A stretch of 64,000 nucleotides of DNA from Peromyscus leucopus (Eukaryota > Chordata > Mammalia > Rodentia > Cricetidae). The stretch lies in contig NC_051074.1 of the NCBI RefSeq assembly GCF_004664715.2, positions 15,973,678 through 16,037,677 of the forward strand, given 5' to 3'. Below, piece after piece: positions 47,264 to 58,954 of this stretch (positions within the stretch are counted from its first letter, which is position 1; each line of letters starts with the position of its first letter). The notes under the pieces are model-generated. The model ran no database searches. It had not been told where the DNA came from and saw only the letters and a list, made by a program, of their open reading frames with translations. Made by a program: the position numbers and the translations under genes.

Positions 47264-49149
47264 TTACCTGGCTTAGAGGGGAGTGCCATTATACTAACAA
47301 TTGCAGGACATCCTTACCAATTGGCTTCAGGTTGGATACTGAATTTAACATCAAATGCTTCAAGATACAGCTGCCAGTGTGTGTAATGATAGGCATGATT
47401 AATTAGCTGCACATAGGATTTATATTATTATTTCATGATCTTTGTGTGCGTGTCTACTTCTCTTTATAAGTTTGATGATAACTAACACCATAGTATCAAC
47501 AAATACTGAATATATTATTGCTGTTCTTTCTCTTGTTCTAATTGTATTTCTACAACAAGGTATAAGAAGGAAACCATGTAACAATATCAGACTTCCGAGG
47601 GGTGCCATGAATAACCACACCCTTCATTCGGTACAGTGGAATAAGTTTCTGCCATTTTTCTTTACCTCCTAGTGAAACATAAACTCTTCTCTATAAAATG
47701 ATAAAAATGACGGGAATTGTGACATCCAGGTTCACTTTGATGAGTCAGGAGGGTCAAAAATGCTTTATGTCAATCTACCTCCTTCAGCTGTCACCTCTAC
47801 ACCCACTTCCAAATATACTCCAGAGAGTAGTGATTGTTCTCCTAAATCAAATTGAAATAGTAAATTGAGGAAATTTGTATGCACTCAGTAGATTTAATTC
47901 AAGAAAAAAAGTGAAATTCTGTTGATTAGGGTGTAGCAAGTTCTAGAACTCCAGAATAAGTGCATTTAATGACTATGTTTATATCTGAGAAATAGGTGGC
48001 TTATAATTGTTCTCTGACAGAAGGAATCATAGGAATTCTATGATTACATCTGTTTGCTATCTCTAGGCTAATTTTACTCTACAATGTAGGGATCACTAGC
48101 ACATGCAATCCAGGGAATGGCATGTTATCCAGGTGAGTGGACAACTGGTGAGAAAGATGTTGGCTTCAATAAAGACTGATCCATTGTGAATCAATAGGCT
48201 CAGTGCCAGATGGAAAGGATTTTCTCAGAGAAATCTACAATTCTCAAGATAAATTATACAAAGTATTTGATGATGTATATAGGTCAGCACATGTGCTAAG
48301 TCCAATGCCAAAGGCTAGCAAAGACCTGCTAGAAAGAAGCACAACCAATAATTCAAGTAGATGAGAATTACCTGGCACTCACATCAAAACAGCATCAACA
48401 TGCACAGGAGCATTGATTCAAGCTTCTTCTTTCAGACCTTCAGATTTTTAGATTCTTTTCATAATGTAGGTATGAACTTTGAGAAGGAAAGAAGAAATTA
48501 GAAATAACTATTTCCATATCAAGGAAGTTCTGTTATTTTCATCTTTAACTGAAAGGGGATTGTCAAATTAAAGTTGGTCAGTAAACTGGCATCTCTTCTA
48601 AAAGTAACTGGATAAGTACTAACATTGTGTTTACTAATTTCTGAGGTATTGCCTTTTTAAACACAACCACAGGAAAATAATGGCATGTTTGGATGGATTG
48701 TTCTTTCTGAAGTTATAAGGTCTAGAACAAGTTACATCATCAGCAACTAGAAGGGAAAGACCTCACATTCCACAGAAGAGGAGATGGACAACTGAGGTTC
48801 AGAACTCAGGAGGTTCAGTTTGTGTATGGGCCAGAGTGAGAGGAAAGTTCCCCGTACAGTTTAAAGAGTTCAAAGTGAGAAAAGGCATCTTTTAGGTTAT
48901 ATGTTACTAAACTATGCACCAGTGTAAACAAAACAGTTTAGAGAGGAATATAATAAAATCAGGCAAGCCCATGTAAAATTTACAATGCTCAGCAGTCAAT
49001 GAGAAAAATGTCAGTACTTTTTCATAAACACAAAATAGAACTGAAATCAGGAGACTAATCAATAGGGAAACTCCTAAAAGTAGCAGAAAATAAAGAAGGA
49101 TAGCAAAGAGTTTAAGCAGCTGTTATAAATATGCTCCATATAATTAATT
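47264..49149. other. Mostly unassigned; contains half of an old direct repeat pair
   Basis: No gene recognised. 48381-48590 resembles 47034-47183 plus 47264-47310 at low identity (see findings). Confidence 0.4.
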
Positions 49150-49265
49150 ATGTACAACAAAACATAACTATTAGATGGGAAGCAGGGAGGGTTGGAGTGG
49201 AGAGGACAGGGAGGAGAGGAGGGAGGGGTGACTGTGGTCAGTATGTCAAATAAATGGAAAAATAA
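49150..49265 (+). mobile_element. Short LINE-1 tail
   Basis: Polypurine tract (agggttggagtggagaggac), then ctgtggtcagtatgtcaaat and aaatggaaaaataa: the last ~100 bp of an Lx-type L1. Confidence 0.75.
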
Positions 49266-49271
49266 TTTAAA

Positions 49272-49635
49272 TGTTGCTGGAGGGCTCCTCTCCAGGTTCC
49301 CCAAACCCCGCAGTCCCATAATCCACTTATAAAATAATCACTCAGACGCTTATATCACTTATAAACTGTATGACCATGGCAGGCTTCTTGCTAACTGTTC
49401 TTTTATATTAAATTAACCCATTTTTATAAATCTATACCTTGCCACGTGGCTGGTGGCTTACCAGAGTCTTTACATGCTGCTTATCCTGGTGGTGGCTGCA
49501 GGGTCTCTCCCCTGGGCCTTCCGCTTCCCAGAATTCTCCTCTCTCCTTGTCCCACCTACTTCCTGCCTGGCAACCTACTTCCTGCCTGGTCACTGGCCAT
49601 CAGTGTTTTATTTATATAGAGCAATATTCACAGCA
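49272..49635 (-). mobile_element. Solo LTR, family LTR-T, copy 2
   Basis: 364 bp, TGTTGCTGG...TCACAGCA, same length as copy 1. Flanked by tttaaa (49266-49271) and attaaa (49636-49641), a 6-bp target duplication with one change, and no internal sequence, so it is a solo LTR left by LTR-LTR recombination. It landed in the A-rich end of the L1 tail on its left. Confidence 0.92.
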
Positions 49636-49641
49636 ATTAAA

Positions 49642-50219
49642 TAAAAATATTATCTAAAAGTTAGAAAATATCCATATATTATTTATAATTAATATAATAA
49701 TTGAAATAAAATATACTAAATTCACTATTATACAAGACAGATAATATCATAATATATAAGTACCTCACTTACAAAATTGCCTCTAATTACAAAAGCAATT
49801 AGAAAATACTTTAAGGGAATGATTAACATATATGCAAAGATCTTCAGGGAACCTTTAACAAACTGAATCAATCAGCATGTTTAATAATATTAATAATTAA
49901 TTAAAATATTATTCAAGGGGATCAGCAATAGCCTGCATTTTGCAATGCACAACTGGGACTTAATTTTACTTTGCTAAATATTAAACAAAAGATAATATTT
50001 CAATTGTATGCACTCTGTATACAAATAAAGGTCATTACATGTCAGAAAGTTAATTTCATGGATGATAACTTCTTAATATATGTAGAAGATGGGATCAATT
50101 CCAAATTATTTACAACATATTTTCACAAAGTGTTTAATCCATGCGTTCAGAAAAAGTACTATTCTTACATACAATTTTTTGAATCTTTGAAGTTTCCACA
50201 AAATATCAAATAAAAATAT
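49642..50219. other. Unassigned AT-rich stretch
   Basis: No gene or repeat recognised. Confidence 0.45.
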
Positions 50220-50221
50220 CT

Positions 50222-50375
50222 TTGGGCCGGGCGGTGGTGGCACACGCCTTTAATCCCAGCACTTGGGAGGCAGAGCCAGGTGGATCTCTGTGAGTTTGAG
50301 GCCAGGAAAGGCGCAAAGCTACACAGAGAAACCCTGTCTCGAAAAACAAAAAACAAAAACAACAACAACAACAAA
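50222..50375 (+). mobile_element. B1 SINE with a 24-nt internal deletion
   Basis: Starts tgggccgggcggtggtggca and ends aaaccctgtctcgaaaaac plus (AAC)n tail. The text jumps from gtttgaggccag straight to gaaaggcgcaaag, so the 24-nt piece present in the other copies (cctgggctaccaagtgagtt with one flanking ccag) is missing. Flanks aaaaatatctt and aaaaatctctt are a likely target duplication. Confidence 0.93.
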
Positions 50376-50487
50376 AATCTCTTCAGGCATGTATCACTTT
50401 ATCTTCTTTTAAGAAAATTATTCAATGTTGCTGATTAACTTAATTAAGACTTAGACTCCTATTATTTTTAGTAGGAACTAAAAGTTT

Positions 50488-50592
50488 TGTTGCAGTTATT
50501 TATTTATTTGCATGTGTGCATGTGGTGGTCAGAGGACAACCTCAGCTGTCAGTCCTCACTTTTCTTCTTGTTTGAGAAAGGATATCTGTTTT
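50488..50592 (-). mobile_element. Old B4/RSINE-type SINE, left part, split by an ID element
   Basis: gcatgtgtgcatgtggtggt, 'cagaggacaacctcagctgt' and 'ttgtttgagaaaggatatct' match the same SINE complement as at 16880. Its continuation lies right of 50710. Confidence 0.5.
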
Positions 50593-50695
50593 TGTTTTTG
50601 TTTTGTTTGTTTGTTTGTTTCTGGAACTGAGGACCAAACCCAGGGCCTTGTGCTTGCTAGGCAAGCACTCTATCACTGAGCTAAATCCCCAATCC
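50593..50695 (-). mobile_element. ID element (BC1-like SINE) with perfect target duplication
   Basis: T-rich tail complement (gtttgtttgtttgtttctgg), then the complement of the tRNA-derived head: ccagggccttgtgcttgcta, gcaagcactctatcactgag, ctaaatccccaatcc. The 14-bp duplication aggatatctgtttt lies at 50579-50592 and 50696-50709. The RNA polymerase III promoter boxes are still recognisable. Confidence 0.95.
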
Positions 50696-50924
50696 AGGAT
50701 ATCTGTTTTATTTGATAGAATGAATATATAAAGTGTAGAAGGACAAAGAGATCAGTTTTGACATGGACTCTCTACAGAAACTCTCCAGTAAACATGGTAT
50801 TTGCAGAAAACAGTTAAAAAGTTTTTGGTGCTCAAAAACCAAGTCCAATATGTTAAGTGTCAACTTTACTTATAACATTTCTGTAATCAAATCATCTTGT
50901 GTTTAAAATGAATAAATATTAAAA

Positions 50925-51035
50925 AAATAAAGGGGAATGGAGAGGTAGGTCAATGAGGCAGGCTGAGGGGAGGAAGTGGGAGGAAGGATGAGAAAGGATC
51001 CATGATTGGTATGTAAAATGGATAAAAAAATAAAT
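50925..51035 (+). mobile_element. Short LINE-1 tail
   Basis: Purine-rich tract gaggcaggctgaggggagga, then gattggtatgtaaaatggat and A-rich end: the last ~110 bp of an L1. Confidence 0.75.
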
Positions 51036-51339
51036 TAACAAAACAATCTTTGAAGGCACAAATTTTCTATTTAATGTATTCCTGTTTTCTGAAAATCAAG
51101 TTGGGTGTATCAACTTTCTATGTACCCAGAGAGTAAAAAGAGAAAATATTACATGTCTTATATTCTTTAGGTGGCAGTAAGTAGATTTTTTTGCTTCTGT
51201 CCAAGAATGCCAAAGTGACAGGATACATACACCACCCTCTCTTTTGATCTCATAATGTGATTCTTCACTTCTGACAACCATTGTTTGAAAAAATGGAAAT
51301 AGAACTTTATAAGTCAGGTTTTATCTATTTTTGCTTTTT

Positions 51340-51812
51340 TATTTAATTGTTTTATTTTACATACCATCCCCTGTTCCCCATCCCTTCCCTTCTCTGGGTC
51401 TCCCCTCTTCCCCTGCATCCCACCCCCATCCACTCCTCATAGGGTAATCAATACAGGCTGGCATACCAAGTTGGGGCAAGACCATGACCCTCCACCAAAG
51501 GGAATAGGCTCTAAAAATTTAGTTCATGTATGTAACTGGGTTAAGTCCTGGTCCCATTGCCAGGGGACAACAAATACATCAAGCCACGAAACTGTCATCC
51601 ACATTCAGAGGGCCTAGTAAGGTCTCATGCAGGCTTCCCAGCTATCAGTCCAGAGTCTGTGAGCTACCAATAGCTTGTGTCAGCTATCTCTGTGGCTTTT
51701 CCCATCATGATCTTGACCCTCCTTCCTCTCTTCAGCTGAACTCCGGGAGCTTGATCAAGTGCTTGGCTTTGGGTCTCTGCATCTTCTTCCATCAGTCACT
51801 GCATGTAGGTTC
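51340..51812 (-). mobile_element. LINE-1 3' part, reverse (first half)
   Basis: Complement of the Lx-type 3' UTR: tail, C-rich tract (51365-51440), 'gggtaatcaatacaggctgg', cccattgccaggggacaaca and catcagtcactgcatgtagg. It stops at aggttc, where an LTR is inserted, and continues at 52274. Confidence 0.87.
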
Positions 51813-52273
51813 TGTTGTAAAATATCATTTCAAGGTGTGTTACTTTGATTTATGCTCTGGAACCTTTGTTTCATGATGCAGAGATGTGCTTGGTTAAATA
51901 AAGTGCACCTGTGGAGGCTGGGTCAGCAACTAGCTGACAGGAAATGGTAAGGAGTAGCCAGGTGAGAAAGGGTTTATAAGGAGGGGCAGGGAGAAGTACA
52001 AGGGCTTTTTGGAGGATTCAAGCAAGGAAAGGAGGTGAAACACTTGCTATTCCGCCCCTCTGAAGAGCAGAATTGCACCTAACTTTTGACTCTTGACTTC
52101 TTTAGAGGGACAGAGGTTGACTTAAATTCCCTACATAGCTTTGCAAAAGTTAGAGCCGGAGAGAACCGAATTCCCTCCAGCTGCAGCAACTGCTGCTGAT
52201 AGCAATAGAGTTGCAGTTGCTGGTTTGGACAGCTGTGGCTTAAAAGGTAGCAGCAATTTAAAAAAGTACAAAA
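51813..52273 (+). mobile_element. LTR-type element inserted in the LINE-1
   Basis: 461 bp starting tgttgtaaaatatcatttc with the well-known rodent LTR text gttactttgatttatgctct, 'catgatgcagagatgtgctt', an ataaa-bearing 'ggttaaataaagtgcacctg' and 'agcaactagctgacaggaaa'. Flanked by aggttc at 51807-51812 and 52274-52279, a perfect 6-bp duplication. The right end (gtacaaaa) is not a clean CA. Confidence 0.8.
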
Positions 52274-52775
52274 AGGTTCTATGCTGATAATTAGGGTAGA
52301 CACCAATCTTAGTACAGGGGAAGCCTAGTTCAAGTACCCTCTCCACCAATGCTGTGAGTCTTAGCTGGGAACATCCTTGTGAGTTCCTGGTGATTTCACT
52401 AGCTCTAGATTTCTCCCTAGTCCCCAATGTCTCATTCTGTCACCATATCTCTTTTATCGCTCTCCCTTTCTGTCCCTCACCCAATTAGGCCATCCAAAAC
52501 TCTCATGTTTCCAACCCCATCCCTTCCTTTCTACTCCCTCTTCCCAGTTTACCCAGGAGATCCTAACACTTCCCCCTTCCTGGGGTAATCCATGTGTGTT
52601 CCCTTAGGGTCCCTCTCTTTACCTAGGTTCTCTGGGGTTGTGAATTGTAGCCTGGTTATCCTTTGCTTTATGTCTAATATTCACTTATGAGTGAGTACAT
52701 ACTGTGTTTGTCTTTCTGGGTCTGGGTTACCTCACTCAGGATACTATTTTCTAGTTCCATCTATTCATGAATGAT
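52274..52775 (-). mobile_element. LINE-1, reverse (second half)
   Basis: Resumes exactly where 51812 stopped: 'gctgataattagggtagaca', 'taccctctccaccaatgctg', 'gttacctcactcaggatact' and ttctagttccatctattcat. This is the complement of the region kept in sense at 34740-35280. Confidence 0.88.
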
Positions 52776-54640
52776 GAGAGAATTTTGAGGAGAAAATTAT
52801 TCCTTTCTGTTAGATTCCCTAGGTCATTCCCTTTATTCCTGAACCCCTCATCTGGTAGGAAACTGTGGGTTTCACTGAATAGTGAATCAAAGTTCTATAA
52901 GAAGAGGTACAGGTATATCCCATGGAAGAATGAGAGGCTAGACCATGATATAGGAAAAATGTGTGTGAAAGGTGTAATCAGAAAAGAATGAAAGTATACT
53001 GTGGAAGAACTGAAGTAAATCTTCAGACTAGCAGCTGGAGTGACAGCTAGAGGCTTTCTTTCCTAAATATTCCTGATCCTGGAGAAAAAAAATAACACCT
53101 CAAACTCAAACTATAAAGTGATAAATACAGATACTTGGTGCTGAACTTGGGGTTGTTACCTTGAAACTGAAAACTGATAACAACTTACAGCATTTCCCCT
53201 ACCTGGACTAGAGTGACAGTAGAGCTGTATGTCCATGACAAAAAAGAAATAGACTATTGATTTCATTTTGTGAGCTTTCTAAACAAGAGGATTAGATCAC
53301 CACAGAGACGATTTTGAAGATGGCTTGCCTAGAGATCCAACCTGGAGTGTACTGGAACAGTAAGATGAAGAAAATGATGACTGTTGACAGAGAATGAAGG
53401 GGAGATAGAGGATGCATAATGTTCAGGACAGCCTACTAATGGGAAGCTAAAGGTCTGCTCTCTGTAAAATGAAGGAAAAAAGCATTCACGTTGGGCAGTT
53501 TTTTACTTCAAGGTACAAATGATTGCATCAGCTTCCTTTGCCTAGTTCATACATATGATTTACCACAGAGGAGAAGATTAATTTCTGGGGTACAATTCAG
53601 AATGAATTCCATTTCTTGGCAGAAAATGAACCCTAAACCAGAAAGTACTAGAAACCTGATATTGGTGTCTGTTTAGAGTTAACCCCGTAGAACTGGCATG
53701 GTATAATGTGCCTTTTCAGCCTAAGGCCTCTTTATTTCCACCTCAAGCGTTTTGCTCTCAGGTCTGTTTCTGTACAATCTTTCTGTGTTTAAAAAAAAAT
53801 TCATACTGTGAGTCATCAGTCATTTTGATTACTGCCAAGCATACCCATTATCCTAAAGTGAGAAAAATAATACATCGCACATGACGAATTCAAATCTAAA
53901 GTAACCGAAAGAAGTGTAACAATAGCTCAATTAACCTGTGGATGCTTATGGCAGACCTGTGCTTTTCTTAGGTGAGGGTATATAAACCATAGCATTTCAG
54001 GAAAAGAGTAATTTAAAACAGATCAATGTAAAGCAGCTTTGCAGAGAGGCATGAACTGTTTTCTTTTACTGCTGAATTGCCACAATATTTTTCCCGATTT
54101 AATTTTAAGCACTGCTGTATCATATATTATTTTAAGGAATAGGATGTGAATTTTTTAAAATTGTTTAATTAAAGACCCAAGGGAATGAATTCACTATCCT
54201 GAAAATTAAGTGTTTATAGTAAGCTATTAACTCCATTATATACATTGAATTTTGCCAACTTCTGTGTTGGGATTTAGTTTGTTACATATGCAAGGCCAAC
54301 GTCTTTCATCACCAGTTTATCTTAAACTGATGCAATTCTTGGAAACCTAGCTTTTGTTAACAAAGTCTGATGTGAAATTTAAAATAGAAAGCTAAAATAT
54401 GAATTCACACACAAAAACACAATTGCAAACATTTCAGAGGGCATATTCTACTTGATGACCATATTATTTTCTCCCCCCAAGAAATCTGCTTAGAAATCTC
54501 GTTAAAAATGCCTTTTCCTTTCCTTCATGATGAATGAGCTGTTAGCTAAGTGCTCTACCATGCATATCAACACAAAAAAGATGATTTCAGTTCAGCTCTC
54601 CTCCTTCTCAAAGGGGATATGCTTACCAGGAAAACAAGAT
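52776..54640. other. Unassigned stretch, ~1.9 kb
   Basis: No recognised repeat. The frames at 52767-52991 and 53491-53676 were checked by eye and show no domain, family likeness or splice context that I can defend. Confidence 0.4.
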
Positions 54641-54700
54641 GTCTGTCTGTCTGTCTGTCTCTGTCTCTGTCTCTCTGTCTCTCTTTCTCTCTCTCTCTAT
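54641..54700. repeat. (TGTC)n/(TC)n microsatellite
   Basis: Starts with clean TGTC units, then TCTC and TCTG. Confidence 0.95.
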
Positions 54701-55151
54701 GGTTTTTTTGCACATACAGATATTCAGTCACACACACTTCACAAACATAAGTAAAAAACAATAATTATAAAGCTTCAAAAACACCATACCAAGCTTTGGA
54801 TTTTATTACTTTTCTAATATCTGGGAAAAGGTCCTTGGTGCATCATTTTGTAATCTTCCTTGTTGTTCAGCACTTAGCCTTTCCTTTCTACTCTAATAAC
54901 AATCTTATCTTACCACAAATCATAATTGCCCATAATGAGTTATGCTTTACTTTGGTTTCCTTTAATGGCAACTGCTCCCTAGTAGCATTTTAAGGAAGAG
55001 ACAAGTCCACTGGTTTCATGAAGTGCACTTTTTCCTGAGACCTATACCCACAATTAGGCCCTAAGAATTATAAGTGATAAAACTTCTTTTTCTTCTGAAT
55101 TTTATCTTTTCCTGTTTTCTTTTATATTCCTTTCTCTCTTTGTTGACTAAG
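54701..55151. other. Unassigned stretch
   Basis: No recognised gene or repeat. Confidence 0.45.
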
Positions 55152-55450
55152 TGTAGCTGGAGTTTTCTCTCTGGGTCCCACCAAGTCTCACCAGTCCCGC
55201 CAGTCCCAGAGCCCACTTATAAAATAAACACACAGACACTCACATTATTTAAACTGCTTAGCCATTAGCTCAGGCCTATCATTGTCTAGCTCTTACTCTT
55301 ACATTTAGCCCATTTCTATTAGTCGATACTTTGCCACGTGGTTCGTGGCTTATTGGTACCTTACATCTTCCTTGTTCTGGCGGTGGCTCCAGAAGTCTCC
55401 CCCCTGCCTTCCTCTTCCCTCAACTAAGTTTGCTCTTTTGTCCTACCTCA
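55152..55450 (-). mobile_element. LTR, family LTR-T relative, copy 3, truncated
   Basis: Starts tgtagctggagttttctctc. It shares cccacttataaaataaacac, ctttgccacgtggttcgtgg and 'cttgttctggcggtggctcc' with copies 1 and 2 but is an older or different subfamily. The end motif (tatttatatagagcaat form) is missing, so the right part is lost. The limit near 55450 is approximate. Confidence 0.8.
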
Positions 55451-55556
55451 TTTTCAAAAGTGAATCCAACCCATATTTAAGCAGCTTTCTTTAACTTTAA
55501 ACCCAATCTGTCTTGAAATAAATACTTTTAGGCTATGTGTTCTTGATTCCCTTTAA

Positions 55557-55745
55557 TAGTGTTTCTCAACCTCTAGGTCACAACATCACAGGAGTCACCT
55601 ATCAGATATCCTGTGTATCAGATATTTACGTTACAATTCATAATAGTATCAAAATTACAGTTATGAAGTAGCAACAACATAATTTTATGGTTGGGGGGTC
55701 ACCACAATATGAGGAAGTATATATTAGGAAGGTTGAGAACCACTG
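55557..55745. mobile_element. URR1 (hAT-derived non-autonomous DNA transposon)
   Basis: Terminal inverted repeats tagtgtttctcaacct and aggttgagaaccactg enclose the typical body (tcacaggagtcacctatcag, 'aaaattacagttatgaagta', gtagcaacaacataatttta, ggttggggggtcaccacaat). Full length at 189 bp. The 8-bp target duplication is not preserved. Confidence 0.9.
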
Positions 55746-56683
55746 CTTTCACATAATGGAGGTGGCTATGAGCCTATGAATGTTGATTATAGTAACAGTC
55801 ACCGTTAATTTCCAACCTCCCATGCCAAAATAAAGAAAGTAAAAGAAGTCTACCCAGTATTCCCTTGCTGTCCTTATGCCAGAGTGAACACACAAAACCC
55901 ACCTTAAATTACCCAGTAAGGTATCAAACTCTTTACTCTTGATCAAAATGATCAGAAATATGAAGTAATCGTGACTTACTTCACTAGGAAAGACTGGTAT
56001 CTAGAATTTAATTAAAAAACAGTCAAATAGAATTCACTTTTTAAGACTAAACCTAAAGGCCTAAAGCTCTGTCATCACTGTGAATCACTTCAGTTCGTTC
56101 TCAGACCCAGCTTCGCCTTGATAAAAATTACATGAATATTGGACTTCGGTAACACATCTCTACTTTCACCCCTGATGTGACTTCCAGGAGAAGCAACCTC
56201 CTATTAATACAAAAAGTCTTAAAGAGTCCATGTCTTCCCTTATTAGATGTTTGCTTAGTATTGGAACCGCCCCCTTTGTTTTGATCTGACATACGATTCT
56301 TGTCATTCATTGTTTTAAATGATGTGTTTAAAGTTATTTCTACCGTCCTCAAAGATAAAAGAACATGTTCCTGCATGTGAAATGGTTTGTTTCTGTTTGA
56401 TGACTGACAATTACTTCTGTCCTTACAAAATGTTAGCTTAGGATGTCTACCTTATGAATAATGACAGTTTCATGTAGTGAATACATGTTCTTTGCGTCTA
56501 GGTACATGCTGTTCATTAAAAATGAGCCAATATCCTTAATCTAATGAGACAAATGTTATCACTGATAGTATTTGGTTGTCTGTTATATAAACTTTCTATG
56601 TCCAGAAACCTAGAGATACCAATTTCAGACCTGTGTTGTTCATTAATCATCTGTACATGGGAGGCAAATACTCTGATTAGAGA
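55746..56683. other. Unassigned stretch
   Basis: No recognised gene or repeat. Confidence 0.45.
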
Positions 56684-56735
56684 TTAACATACAATTAAAA
56701 TCACATTTCAGTACAAATAAAAAATACCACTATAA
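56684..56735 (-). mobile_element. Family LTR-S fragment (copy D)
   Basis: 'attaacatacaattaaaatc', acatttcagtacaaataaaa and ataccactata match the right ~50 bp of copies A-C. The rest of the LTR is absent. Confidence 0.8.
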
Positions 56736-57442
56736 CCCCCATCCCTCTTTGTAAGTTACCTCCTCTTGTTCATAATTTTGCTTATGTTTTGCTGCCCACT
56801 GAGTTTAACCAGGCCTTTCTGTGTGGCCTCAGGTTTGGAAACTACCAAGTGGGGCTTGGTGAGCTTACCAGTGAGTACAGAGCAGATAACAAAGACTCTC
56901 TGTCCCCATGCATACTTCTAAAGATGGAATTCATCAAGGAGGGTTATGAATAATTCCCCCATCCATGTCTGACTGTTGACAGGTTCAGGTGGTTGTGGAC
57001 CTCATACAGACAATGGATGTGGCTCTGAGCATGGAATGTAAATTGGTGTGTCATAACCTTAATATAGCACTTCATAGATTTTCATTCTACATTCTGGTCC
57101 ATACATTCTTCCTGAACCTTCTTCATTAATGCTCTATGAGCTCTAGAGATTGAGTTTTAAATGTTCTGTTCGTGGATGAGCATGAAGCTGTACTTTATTC
57201 TCAGTGCTCTGAGTAGCTATGAGTCTCTGAGTTCACCTCCTTTAACAACAGAAAGAAAGCTCTCTGAATCAGTGTCAGAGTCAGAGTGGTTTTGTCTGTG
57301 GGTGTAAACATAACTGTTTAAGTGGGTATTTGATGCCATGTCCCTTTCTTAAATTCCATAGACACCTACTATTTTAATATGCCCTGATATCTTAACCAAG
57401 TTTACTTTGCCTTCACTTTAAAATATAACAAAGTTATATTTA
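56736..57442. other. Unassigned stretch
   Basis: No recognised gene or repeat. Confidence 0.45.
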
Positions 57443-57590
57443 AAATGAAGAGTGGCACACATACCTTTAGACTCAGCACTCAGGAAAACAGAGTCAGTCT
57501 GATCAACATCATAAGTTCCAGGCCATCAAGGACCACACAGTACACCCAGTCTCAAAATAAATACATAAATTAAATAATAAATCATATTTT
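57443..57590 (+). mobile_element. Old B1-type SINE
   Basis: gagtggcacacatacctttag, 'actcagcactcaggaaaaca', 'acagtacacccagtctcaaa' and an A-rich tail. Diverged monomer. Confidence 0.75.
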
Positions 57591-58094
57591 TTCCAATAAT
57601 GAATGTAATAGCTAGCACTTTTTTTTAGATATCCTTGGACATGTCAGAGAAATTGCTGGGTTCACATACCCCCAAAGACAGTCTGATTCTTTTTGGAAAA
57701 AAGAAATTGAATTTGAAAGGTAAACACTTTGATAAATGTCACAGAGGTCGGGTCAGTGTGATGGGCTTCTGACCATTATCTTTCCACCAACAACTCTTTC
57801 TTCTCAGGAGCAGCTACAAAGGGATGAATCCTATAAATCACTTCCTCCACTTCTTTACATTTTATATGAAGAAATAACTTCACAGTACTACTTGGTTTGA
57901 AATATGATAACTGATCTAAAATAATTTTTATTTACACTGCTAGGTGACATGCACACAGTGCCCTCCCTAGATAATATAAACAAATAGAACTTTGTAGTGT
58001 GCTCATTTTTTTTTTATCATTTTAGTAAAAGCAAAGGAGAAAAATGCAAGGGTTAATTTATACAGAATCAAAATGCTATTTCTATATAAAAAAT

Positions 58095-58403
58095 CTTGTT
58101 CATAAATGGTTTCATTTCAAATTGTTTGACAAATGCTATTTTAGAGAGAAAAAGGATATAATCATTCTTACATCATTTGGTAAACTGACTAGTCATTGGG
58201 ATATACTTAGAGCAATGACACATTTTCAATCTAATATAATTATTAAAACTTTTTATTTTTAACACCTTTACTATTAACATATATTAATTTAGCAAAGCAA
58301 AGAACCTTATTGTGTGTCCTTGTGAGGGTTACTATTGCCATGTGAAACACCATGAGCATAGGTAAACTGGGGGAAAAGGCTTTTATTTTGCTTATACTAC
58401 CAT
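58095..58403 (+). repeat. Local direct duplication, copy 1
   Basis: 309 bp from cttgttcataaatggtttc to cttatactaccat, about 95% identical by eye to 59687-59993. Its last ~90 bp are the start of a dispersed repeat (agggttactattgccatg). Confidence 0.93.
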
Positions 58404-58954
58404 TTGATTATATGTCTGACCCTTTGTTACTGAAGGCTTTTCTTCAGTTCCATCTAACTATCATCCTGAACTATGAGTAGGTACTAAAGTCATTGGGTAA
58501 TACCCGAGCTTATGAATTTTGCTATTGCTACCATAATGGCTTGAAGAACAGCAACAGTTTTTCTTGTTAATTGAAAAAGTACTGAGTTATTATATGAAAG
58601 CCAGATAAAAATTGGGGCTTGCCTTAGAACATTTTCTGATAATGTATGTCTGTCATTATTTATTGTATGTCTAGAGCTGCAATCAATGCTCTTTTTCTGG
58701 AACTAATATTTTTTCCCCTTACTTTCTTAAATAAGGTGAAATGAGCAACATTTTCTAAAAGGAGGTATTACCTGTGATTTCCAATATTTGCATCCTGGGT
58801 ATTCCCAGACCAGAAGGTACTTGAAAATTCTTACAGCTTTGATTAAAAACAAGGTTAAGTTTTAAAACAGATTGTAATATCTCATTTGCACCATTATTAT
58901 TCTCTTAAGGGAACACATATCATAGACAATAAATAAGAAAAGGTACTTGGCTCT
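58404..58954. other. Unassigned stretch between the duplicated copies
   Basis: No gene or repeat recognised. It is the unique part of the ~1.28-kb segment enclosed by the duplication. Confidence 0.45.

Noticed and set aside
53491..53676. Small frame with a plausible start
   Set aside because: No domain, no splice context and no recognised relative; length is within chance.
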